Assembly: GCF_025698545.1 (NCBI RefSeq)
Contig: NC_068567.1
Span: forward strand, 5,208,001-5,272,000
DNA length: 64,000 nt
Origin: Gossypium raimondii
Lineage: Eukaryota > Streptophyta > Magnoliopsida > Malvales > Malvaceae
Direction: 5' to 3'
Part shown: in pieces, positions 1-10,070 of the stretch
Position numbering within the stretch: the first letter of the stretch is position 1
Layout: the number at the start of each line of letters is the position of its first letter
The notes under the pieces: model-generated
Databases searched by the model: none
Told to the model about the DNA's origin: nothing
What the model saw: only the letters and a program-made list of their open reading frames with translations
Translations under genes and position numbers: made by a program

Positions 1-493
1 ACGCTGAACCGACACCAGGGCTAGAACCAGGCGACGATGGCGAAGACGACCCACCACCGCCATCGCTGCTGAAATTCAAAGAAGACATTGACATCCTCCT
101 AGTATGTTGTGGTCTTTTCACCATCTTCAACCCCAAAGCCCTTTTAACCCTACTGGAAGGGGCATTCACCGCCCCATGGTTAGCCCGCCGACTAGGTGAA
201 CCCGGTCCTTGTGATGATAGCCCACCCGAACTCCCTTCATCCCCGTGATGATTATGCTGATTCTCATGTGATGAATAAAACATCAAAGCATTCCGACCCC
301 CGAATCCCGGCGACGAACGACAAGACGTAAAGAAGATTTCGTAAGCCGTTTCACGAATATCATCATGGTCGATAGTTTCAAGCTTGCCAAAAGGCCATGC
401 AAGGTCTATATTGGCGGAGCTAGAGGAGGTGGTGGGGGAGGTGGTCAAACCATAGAGAGGACCAGAGAAGAACTCCCGACGGGATTGGACCAT
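1..493 (-). CDS. 5' end of a PATROL1/unc-13-like (DUF810, MUN domain) gene, cut by window edge
   Basis: An open minus-strand frame starts at ATG 493-491 (protein begins MVQSRREFF) and runs without a stop to position 1, about 164 codons. A Ser/Thr-rich leader is followed by the block DLAWPFGKL, then a helix-like stretch ending RETAYEIFFTSCRSSPGFGG. That block is typical of the N-terminus of plant DUF810/MUN proteins, of which Arabidopsis PATROL1 is the studied member; it helps deliver the plasma-membrane proton ATPase in guard cells. Downstream comes a Gly/Ser/His-rich low-complexity stretch. The MUN domain itself would lie outside the window. Family assignment is by eye from the N-terminal motif; which paralogue this is cannot be told. 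No splice donor is needed within the visible part. Confidence 0.75.
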   Translation of the reverse strand, partial: MVQSRREFFSGPLYGLTTSPTTSSSSANIDLAWPFGKLETIDHDDIRETAYEIFFTSCRSSPGFGGRNALMFYSSHENQHNHHGDEGSSGGLSSQGPGSPSRRANHGAVNAPSSRVKRALGLKMVKRPQHTRRMSMSSLNFSSDGGGGSSSPSSPGSSPGVGSA

Positions 494-2350
494 GACGGAG
501 GGGCGAAAGGGAGAACTCAGTGACCGGCGGAGAATGGGAAAATATCCGACGAGGCAAATAAGGGACAGAAAAAGGATAACATTTCTTTTTATAAAGAAAG
601 AGAATAATACAAAACATACAGAGAATAATTTTTGTTGGTTATGGATGACACCATGTTTGTGTCAAAGAAGGAAAAGAGAGGACGAAAAAAAAGAGCATGG
701 ATTTGTCTGATGGGTTTGGCAACAACGTTGTAGTACCATTCAAATCAGCAAAGATAGGTTGGTGATTCACACTTAACATAGCCTCCCCATTTTTATTTTT
801 TAAATACTATTTTAAGAATATATATATATATATATATCAAATATTGGTTTTATTCTTGATTAATTCCGGGGTTTAAGTTGTCGATTGAGTCTTAACTCAA
901 TCGACATGGATATTGTTGTCAATATAGGAGGATTTGAGTTGAAGTGTAGTAAAACACATTATCCTCCTATTTATAGGTTGGCCAGGTGATAATGCCATTG
1001 TATTCGCGAACTATTTGTGAGCTAGTTTGGCCAAGGGTCCTTGAGGAGCTTGCGAGGGGTTAGCTATGGACGATTCGATAGTCTACCATGTGTCCCATTC
1101 TATTAGGGGTATAACAATCATAAACTAGGATGGACATGGGAGACATTTTTTATACGTTAAATGTAACTCAGAATTAATATTTATTGTTTAAAAAATATAG
1201 TTCATTGTTTAACGAAGTTAATATTTTTAAAATTTCTATATAGACGTAAATGATTTATTTTAAAATTGACTTGTATTTAAACAAAATTTAAAATATTTTT
1301 ATATATTAAATATTAACTTTATCACCAGATTTATTTCAAGATTAAATAAATATTAACATGATGTGCTCATAGATGAAATCCTTGTGTGTATCATAGTTTT
1401 GCGTGACAAAGCTTCATTAAGAATTTTCCAGAGAAATATAATGACCTTGCATGGTAATTAGAGTTTCCATAGAAACTGTCATATTTTCTTCGAGGTTATG
1501 TTGTTTATCTGTAAATTGGTGAGTCTTGAAATAAGAATATTTCACTAAAATTTCTCCATTGTGACTATCCATAATGGACATCTCATTTCCAATTGTTCTT
1601 TGATTAGGTGTCTCTATCCGATATAATTCTTTCCATTTGACATGCTTTTCCACAATCTAGAGTTTCTCGGTTTTTCCCATCTTTCAAGGAAGTGTTCATT
1701 TGAGCAACTTTGATTATTCGCATTTCTCCATGCTATTTTGGCCAATGGAGCTTTGTTCGAGATTTGCATCCTTTTTTGCTCGAGTTTCATTGTGTTCTCT
1801 TCTTCTCCCTAGCTACCAGAATTTCCATTTTATTATAAATATTGTTTAGGGATGGAAGGAAATAGAATTTTATCAGGGTAAGTTTACCTCATTGGTCGAG
1901 TAGCTTGTTTTCCATGAAAGAGAGTTTGGACTCCATTCAGTTTAGCATGTCAAGTTCCATTCCCGAGTATTTGACGCCTTCTGTTGCCATCTTCACCTAT
2001 AAAACTCCTCTGAGCATTCTTTTAAATTTTGGATTATAGTTGTTGCTGATCTTAAGCCTCAACCCTGAGAAAGAGTAATAGTGATTCAATATGCTTTTAA
2101 CTGCATGGCATGATTCTCTGTTACTTCTGATGAGTCCTTATATCTTCACTTTCTCGTTCTAATTTACTGATTATTAAAGAAAGAATATTTTGACATAAAA
2201 CAGAACTGAAAGGTAAAAGAGGAAAAAATGAATATTCTTTCAGTGAGGTTTCACAAATATAAATAAATTAATTCTGACAATAAAATAAAATATGAATTCC
2301 AACATGAAATTTGCAAATAAACCAACTATTCATAAAATTATGTTCTTAAT
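494..2350. other. intergenic stretch between the DUF810 gene and the left duplication arm
   Basis: AT-rich DNA with no convincing gene. There is a short (TA)n run near 820-838. A minus-strand open stretch at 1417-1653 is polar and low in complexity; it matches nothing I recognise and may be a decayed retroelement fragment. The 5' leaders of the two divergent genes (DUF810 leftward, hnRNP-A rightward) must lie at either end. Confidence 0.5.
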
Positions 2351-2682
2351 TTAAAACCCAGCCCAAACGAAACTAGACCTATCAGATCCAATAGTTCGAT
2401 CTACATGAAATCGCAACCGTTCATTCCCAAAAATATTCCAAAATCTCAGCCGTCCAAACAGCACACAACACGATCCCTCACACTTTTCTTCCCTTTCTTT
2501 ATTCTAGGCTTTAGAGCAGCTCTAACTTCCTCTCTCAAAATCGGCCCCCAAAACATTTTCTCTTCGTTATTCTCCAAATCCCTAAAAAAACCCCCCAAAA
2601 CCCTAAAACCTAAAACAGGGCTATAATCGGAAGCTTGTTTCATTAGATTTGGAGGAATAAAAGAAAAGAGTAGAAAGGGGGA

Positions 2683-4442
2683 ATGGATTCAGATCAGGGG
2701 AAGCTGTTTATTGGAGGGATATCATGGGAAACAAGTGAGGATAGGCTAAAGGAGTACTTTGGTCAGTACGGCGACATCTTGCAGACTGTTGTCATGAGAG
2801 ATAAGGTCACGGGGAGACCTCGTGGCTTTGGATTTGTTGTCTTCTCAGATCCGTCCGTCATCGATACTGTTCTTCAAGAAAAGCACACCATTGATGGTAG
2901 AACGGTAATTTTTTTTAATTTTCTTAAGATGATTTTCTAGGGTTATTGTTATCTGCAGTGTGTTTTCCTTTTTAATACTAACTCTAGGTAAGGAATTAAA
3001 TTTGGGGTTTTTATGTTGTTTTCTCTTGATTTACTGTTTTATGATTGCATGTTTCCTTGTTTTCCTTTTTTTACATATTGTAAGTTTTCTTTCTAAGCAC
3101 GGGAAGGTACTTGGATTTCTTAGTGTATGCTATATTCTTTTGGAGCCAATTTTGCACTTTAAGGTGTTTTTAATTTTTATACTATATGTATATTTGTAAA
3201 GATTATACGAGTTTCTGTATTTTATCTCTATTCTTGTTGGCCTTGCCTGGTGCAAAGATAGTTCCCAATTATAAGATAATTGTTTCCCAGGTTGAGGCAA
3301 AGAGGGCATTATCTAGAGAGGAGCAGCAAACCTCCGCTAGATCTGGTAATTTTAATCAGGGTAGAAATTCTGGAGGTGGTGGAAATATCAGAACCAAGAA
3401 GATTTTTGTTGGAGGGTTGCCTCCGACTTTAACTGAAGATGGATTTCGCCAATACTTTGAGGCTTATGGTCATGTAACTGATGTAGTAATCATGTATGAC
3501 CAGAATACCCAGAGGCCTCGTGGGTTTGGTTTTATCTCCTTCGACAGTGAAGAGGCGGTTGATAGGGTTTTGCACAAGAGTTTTCATGATTTGAATGGCA
3601 AACAAGTTGAAGTGAAACCGGCCCTTCCTAAAGATGCCAATCCTGGTGGGGCTAGCCGGTCTATGGGTGGTGGTGCTGGTGGTTTTGGAGGTTACCAGGG
3701 ATATGGTTCTTCTGGTGGGAATTCAAGTTCTTACGATGGTCGTATGGACTCCAATTACATGCGTGGCCAGGGTACTGGAGCTGGCTTTCCACCTTATGGT
3801 TCATCAGGATATGCACCCGGCTATGGTTATGGTCCTGCTAGTAATGGTGTTGGTTATGGTAGTTATGGCAATTATGGTGGTGCAGGTGCTGGTTATGGTG
3901 CCCCTGCCGGTGCAGCTTATGGGAATCCCAATGCTGGCTATGCAAGTGGGCCTCCTGGTGCCCCTAGAAGTTCATGGGGCACTCAAACTCCATCTGGTTA
4001 TGGTGCTATGGGTTATGGGAATGCTGCTCCTTGGGGTGCTGGTCCTGGTAGCGGTGGTCCAGGTTCTGCAGCTACTGGCCAATCTCCCACTGGAGCTACT
4101 GGGTACGGCGGTCAAGGTTATGGATATGGGGGATATGGATGTAATGATGGATCTTATGGGAACGCTGGTTATGGGGCTGCTGGAGGTCGTTCTGGTGGTA
4201 CACCAAATAGTAATGCTAGTGCAGGTGGGGGAGATCTACAAGGGAGCGGTGGTGGCTACATGGGAGGTGGATATGGTGATGTAAATGGAAGTTCAGGGTA
4301 TGGAAATGCATCATGGAGGTCTGATTCATCCCAAGGTTCAGGAAATTATGGGGGTAGTCAGGCCAATGGTCCTCATGGTGGACAAGGTGGCTATGGTGGT
4401 GGGTATGGTGGTGCACAGGGCCGACAAGCTCAACAGCAGTGA
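2683..4442 (+). CDS. hnRNP-like glycine-rich protein with two RRMs, copy A
   Basis: Two coding exons, 2683-2904 and 3291-4442, joined across an intron (donor ACG|GTAATT, acceptor TTTCCCAG|GTT), give 457 residues. RRM1 lies at about 6-80, with RNP2 KLFIGGIS (7-14) and RNP1 RGFGFVVF (47-54). RRM2 lies at about 110-186, with RNP2 KIFVGGLP (111-118) and RNP1 RGFGFISF (151-158). From about residue 190 the protein is Gly/Tyr/Ser/Ala-rich and low in complexity, ending QGRQAQQQ, a prion-like tail of the kind that drives condensates. Such plant proteins (the RBGD/hnRNP A/B-like group) bind RNA in nucleus and cytoplasm and join stress granules. The frame is intact. Compared with copy B, residue 184 just after RRM2 is Pro instead of Arg, and one tail Gly is Cys. 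The intron can be read through for part of its length, so open frames extend upstream of exon 2. Confidence 0.92.
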
Positions 4443-6582
4443 TCCTATCGCTTGAACGACAACTTGATCTCTACCTCTTCTGTGCATAGCCTTCTCTTTG
4501 CTCTTGTAATTGTGATGGTTTCTTACTCCCAGCAGCCACAGGAGAGGCTCAAGTTGGATTTCAAATCCCCTTGGGATCGGTTGGATTGCTTGAAACCCTG
4601 TAGCTTGCAGTATCTATTTTGTTAGCCATAATAAGTAGTTTTGAGGCATAATAGATGCCTTTATTCAGTTGTGCTACTGAGTGTAGTTTTATTTGGCGTG
4701 CTTTCTTTCTTTTTGTCTTGCTGCTCCAGTACCTTATGTTTGGTAGTGTTTAAGTAAGCCTTAATAGTTTATATATCTTAAATTTGTGTTGTCTTGCTAT
4801 TTTGAATATTTTGTTGTTTATATCAATCTAGGAAAATTTGACAATATGATTATGCTTGATTTGATACGATCAGTAGGGTATGGAGATTTACCAAGGATTT
4901 TTATTCATAGCAGTGGAGCTATGGGCCACTTGGGTTGATCACTCGTAGTGATAGCGATAAACGTAGTGGTAGTTGACACTTGAGGATGGCATAATCATTT
5001 TTCCCCTGTATTTGCCCTTGTGTTGTACAGGCGGAGAGATGCTCAAGAGTTCAAAGGTGGAGTCAAGTGTCCACTCATGGCTGAACCCAAGCTTTGTGGT
5101 GGGGGTTGTTCAGTGAGGGGTATGTTCAGCAGAGGACTTGCTCAGTTCATATTTTGAATTAACTTGAGATGGGAGAGGCTCTTCCCCACCCAGGTCTCGC
5201 CACTACGCCGTGAATTCTTGGCTTTTGAAGTCGAATGGTTTCCCTATCTTCCTCCAGGTTCTGTGGGGTTTTATTCAAGATGGAATTGAATTAGTGAAGC
5301 ACACTGCTCGGGGGTATGTTGACCCGAAGCTTAGCTGACAGATCAAGATTACAGTACTCCCAAATTATTGAGTGTGCCTTTTGATTCTTTGGAGTAGTGA
5401 TTACTGCTTATAGAGCACTAGAAAAGTACATGTCCTTAAAGTTCCCATTAGTTTTGGAATGAATTAATTGAGTTTTGCCAAACATTTAATGCAAGGGCTT
5501 TTTCTCCTTTTTACTGGCAGTAGGTTAAATTCTCATGAATACTTTTGGTAACCTCATAATTATTCATTATTCTGGGCAGTTGAATTGAGTTTCGGTTGGT
5601 GTAAGGAGATAAGGACTTAGGGTTTATGTTTTCAGGATTTGAATGCTCAAAGCATTTAGGATCAAGCTTTTATACGTTCGGCTTCTTGACAACAACTAGA
5701 AATGACTTGGTGAATGTATGGCAGCATGTATGGATAGAAAAACTCAGCTTCTCTATTATCAATAGAGTTAGGCAATGAAAACCGCAGCTCTGATTATTAC
5801 ATTAGCTTTAGTTATTGCATTGAGAATTGAAAAAGCTGGTAGAAGGTAAGTAATGGGCGATGGTTGTGCAGCAACAATTTGGCAGCCTTGACCGAAGTGA
5901 AAACCTTGGAATGGACATCCAAGTTGTATGCTTAATGCCTTTAAACAAGATCAGTTTTGAAGATGAGTTGTTTTCTGCTTTTATTATTCTAAAACTACTA
6001 TTGCTTTCTACTTCTGTTGCTTAGCTAGTGCAAATGAAGATTAAGTTTTTAAAGGAATTATTGGTTTTTTTTTTGAGATGTTGAAACTCATTATCAACAT
6101 GATTTCACGAATTCTCAATTTATATTGCCAGCAATTTTAACCCAGAGGATGAATACTGTGTTTTCTGTTTTTGAAAAAAGTTCACTTTTGAGAAGCTTTA
6201 TTGAAAAGTTTTTTTTTTTTTCAGAAGTCAAGTTAAAAATTTATTTAAAAAGTTATTTGTTTACAAAAAAAATTTATTTGAAATAAAAATTTGGGTTGAG
6301 AAGTGTTTTTTAAATTTAATGATGAACAAAGCTGAAGTGGTAGCATTCTCAAGTCAGACCATGTGGTTACCGATCGCTCAAGGTTTGCTTTTTTTTGACA
6401 TTTAAATAGATATTTTTCGCTTTTTGAAGTTCTGATAACGTTATCGACGGTAGTATTGGACTTGTTGAGGAATTCATTGGTTTTGGACAAAGAATGAAAT
6501 CCCTCAACAATATGCTCCAATATGTAACAACTTTATGTAAAAAGATTGGTGATTGTGAAGATTGAGAGATTTGAGTTCAACC
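4443..6582. other. hnRNP-A 3' UTR and convergent spacer, shared with the right arm
   Basis: No gene of its own. The stretch from the hnRNP-A stop to about 6000 matches, in reverse, the spacer at about 51840-53447. For example, a block around 4940-5130 mirrors one at 52805-52965, and a block around 5640-5790 mirrors one near 51950-52150. It should contain the hnRNP-A 3' UTR and polyadenylation signals. Similarity fades near the hAT-like MITE at 6583. Confidence 0.6.
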
Positions 6583-6871
6583 TAGAGGTGATCATGGGTC
6601 GGGTCGGGTCTAGACAAAATTTTAGGCTCGGGTTCGGCCCGACCTGAAATATGAGACTAAAAGTTTGTCTAAGTCTGGCTCGAAAGAAAATTGCTAAGCC
6701 TGAGCTTGGTCCGGCCCGACTCATATTAAATATATATTTAATATACAAAATATATATTTGATTAAAAATAAAAAAATATATATTTGATTAAAAATAAAAA
6801 AAATATTTTTTACTCAAATTCTCTCATTTTTTGGGCAGATCATACCCAGCCCGGCCCGATGATCACCTCTA
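6583..6871. mobile_element. hAT-like MITE, 289 bp
   Basis: Terminal inverted repeats begin TAGAGGTGATCATGGG and end in the complementary GATCACCTCTA, followed inward by GGGTCGGG and its complement CCGGCCCGA. An exact 8-bp target duplication GTTCAACC flanks it (6575-6582 and 6872-6879), the length made by hAT transposases. The core is AT-rich and has no coding capacity. A longer member of the same family sits at 33156-33696. Confidence 0.88.
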
Positions 6872-8040
6872 GTTCAACCTATCGGAGATTGACTTATTGG
6901 CCGGTGGAATGAGCAGAAAATCTTTATAAGGATCCATCATTTTTCTATTTAATTCACTAAGAAAGTAATATCTAGTTTAGTTTGAGAAAGTAATATTCAA
7001 TTTAGATAGAAAATTTTTTGAGTGTCTAATTTTTCGTATATTATAATTCATTAATATTACGTTTGGTAGGAGTATTGTTTTTTTATATATGTTTTAGTAT
7101 ATGAGTGAGCAATAAACTAATTCAATTAATAATATTTTTTTATATATGTCTTGTAATACCTAAATTTTACCTGCCCCCTAATGAACAGTCCATTTCTTTT
7201 ACAAAAACCAAATCTGAATTACAAACAGGCTTATATGGCCCAAACCCGGAATAAAACAAAAAAGCAAACAAGAATCGGCAGAATAACAAGAAAATCGGAG
7301 GAAATCAGCGAGATGCACTAAGAGATTTCATACCTTTTTTCTTTTGTTCATGACTGCTATAAAGCAGACTCAAAATATTGTAAAATGGGGGGATTCTTCC
7401 GGAAAATCAATAAAAAGAGAAAACATATTCAAAAATATTGGAATAACACTGGGAGAGGGAAAACTTACCTTTTCGCCGGAATCGCCGAGTTGGTGCCCTC
7501 TCCGTCGCAATTGGAAACTGAGGCATCGACAGAGGCCGTAGTGTGGCTTGAACGGCGGCGGCAGTGAGGAGAGCAAAACCCTACCAGAGGGTTCCTCTGC
7601 TGTTTTAAAACAAGGGAAAAAATGAAATTTTTTTTAAGAAAAATTGATTTTATAACGGTCATGAAACGACGCCGTTTGAGGTCTACTTCAGTAGCCTCAA
7701 AATGACGTCGTATAGGCCGAAACCCGACGACCCGACCTGAAAGGCACTAGATCCGCGTGTTTTATAGCACATGGGAAATTTTGCCAATCACTCCCCTTAC
7801 TTTTGTAGCGTATTTAAATTAAATTTCTGATTTTTTTAAATTTTGCTTCGCATTTTGTTTTATTGCAAATTGGTCCCCGTCGCTGCGCAGCATTTTAGGG
7901 AGATGGATTATTTCTGATTTGGCCCCCCATGTAATCCGCGTGTCGCAATTTGGCCCACAATTTTGCTTAAATTTCATTTATTTCCTGTTGTTTTAATTTT
8001 GTTGACTATTTAGTCCTTTTTTTATTTTTGTTTTTAAATT

Positions 8041-8094
8041 TTATTATTATTATTATTATTATTATTATAATTATTATTAATATTATAATTATTA
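8041..8094 (+). repeat. (ATT)n microsatellite within the solo LTR
   Basis: An ATT trinucleotide run, interrupted toward its end. Longer versions occupy the same place in the two Gypsy LTRs at about 23763-23815 and 32343-32397. Open frames over it on both strands are poly-Ile artefacts. Confidence 0.85.
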
Positions 8095-8881
8095 TTTCCA
8101 TGTACATACATACATTTTTTATAATATATATGTGCATATATGTTTTAAATTTTGTAGAAGATATACAAGTACATATTTTATTTATTTTTATCTTCACAAT
8201 TTTTATATACACGCATATACATATATTTATTAATTAATTTCGATAATGTAATTATTATTTAATCCATATGTATATATATTATATGTACATGTACATGTAT
8301 ATATATTTATATTTATATTTTTTCTAATGAATATTCTTTTATATTTATATATACACATATATATCTATGTTTTTTATTTATTTTTGAAAATGCTTAAATA
8401 CATACTTATATTTTTAACACATATTTTATAATTTATAAATATATATATATACACATATTTATATATTTTTCTTTATTTTCATAAATGCATTAGATATTTT
8501 GTTCATATAAATTTTATAATCCAAAATTTTATATGTAAATCATATGTATGTCTTTTATAATTTCGATGTATATATTATATATCTTTTATTTATTTTGTTT
8601 ATTTACTTCATTTGTTATTTATGTGTTCACATCTATATTTTAAAAGAATTTTTTATTTTGCTCATTTATTTGATATTTTGCATGTCATTGTTTTTTATTT
8701 AATTTCGTTTATTTACTATTTATGTTATTTCTATATCATTGTTGTATTTATTATAATTTGTTATTACGACATTTATACATACATTCAATATAACATTACA
8801 TCATCTTCCTCCTCGATTTTAAAAATAGAAAATTTTCAAAATAGAGATAATACTCGTATTTAGGATTTTCAAGGAAATTGA

Positions 8882-9217
8882 GCCCTAACGTATTGGGTAC
8901 CAATTTTCTTTGTTAAATCTAACAATCGAGAATTGCTCTTTAATCAAAAAATAAAAACTCATTATTGGGAATTCAACACGTTGTGTCCTAACGTATTGGA
9001 TGTGAGGCATAAATTTCTCGAAATGAAGATTTTTTTAAAAAAATAATAAAGGAAATATCCAATGTTTAGAATTTTGAGAGATTGTGCCCTAACGTATTGA
9101 GGCTCGATTTCCTTGTAAATTTTAAACAAATGAATATTCTTTTAAATTTCATTACACAAGTATTTTGGACAAACTCACTTTTGAAGAAATAAAATATCGT
9201 GCCCTAACGCATTGGGT
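8882..9217 (+). repeat. four spaced copies of a CCCTAACGTATTGG motif in the LTR
   Basis: Motif copies begin near 8882, 8985, 9086 and 9201, roughly 101-115 bp apart, each followed by a diverged AT-rich spacer that often contains a TTTTCTTYGTT/AATCGA-like segment. The array is also present in the 5' LTR (about 24362, 24466, 24566, 24689) and in the 3' LTR. Confidence 0.7.
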
Positions 9218-10070
9218 GTGACATTTTCTTCTCCAAAATGAGAGAGTCTTAATGAAAAACTCAATTTAATTAGGGATTATTTTTTTCATTCGACCTTAAG
9301 ACATTAAATAATCAATTTGGTACCAATTTTGGGCATTATGAGGGTGCTAATCCTTCCTCGTACGTAACTGACTCCCAGATCCGTTTTTCTAAAACTCGTA
9401 GACCAAAGCCGTTTTTAGGTATCCAATCACACCTCAATAAAAAATTGGTGGCGACTCCCAATTTTTTGTTTTTTAAAGTCGACAACTAAAATCTCTGTTT
9501 TCAATGGTTTCGACATGTCTAATTTTGAATAGATTTTAATTTCAAGTTTAAAATTGTATTAACTATTCTTTATTTTATGTCCAACTATTATAATATATGT
9601 GTAATAAATAAATATTTTTCTCATGTTATTATACTTGTAACCAAACGAGGAATAAGAGTTGTGTTTTCAACCTTTATTAGCAAAAGTTGAAGGTTATTGA
9701 GTGAATTGATATAGGGTGCGCGAGAATAAAGTTGCAATAAACTTTGGGCTGGTTGGATTTATATTAGAGTTTATACAATGATTGAATAGTGAATTTATTT
9801 CTGAATCAGTTCTTGCATATGTAGGTTTAAAATCGAACTATGTAAGCAATTGTAATGTTCTTTTCTATTTTATTCATTGTGTATTAGCGAAATCTTAAAT
9901 ATTATTTTTTTATATTTGAATAAAGGTTAAAATATACCATAAGTTTATGTACATTCCGACAATAGAAATACAGTGACTAAATTTTAAGATTTAGAAGAGT
10001 ATAAACATTTATGACATATTTTAACCTTGAATGAAAGAAAAGAAATAATTAAGAAGCAGAAGGGAAGCCT

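Larger units (their letters stand above)
7152..9515 (+). mobile_element. solo LTR of the Gypsy family found at 22648-36753
   Basis: The 2364-bp segment starts TGTAATACC and ends GGTTTCGACA, with an exact 5-bp target duplication TGTCT at 7147-7151 and 9516-9520. Its order of motifs matches the two Gypsy LTRs further right: a TCTCCGTCGCAATTGGA-type block, an (ATT)n run, a TATA/ATGTACATACATAC tract, four CCCTAACGTATTGGG-type repeats and a GGTGGCGACTCC end. There is no primer-binding site or internal region on either side, so it is a solo LTR left by LTR-LTR recombination. It is more diverged than the paired LTRs are from each other, and lies in the left arm between hnRNP-A and CPS-A. Confidence 0.88.

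Noticed and set aside
3634-4284. 216-codon plus-strand open frame inside hnRNP-A (and its mirror 53624-54226)
   Set aside because: An out-of-frame shadow of the Gly/Tyr-rich repeat; it is Met/Val/Leu-rich without any domain and lies entirely within exon 2.
8006-8237. Poly-Ile/Asn open frames on both strands
   Set aside because: Produced by the (ATT)n microsatellite of the LTR.
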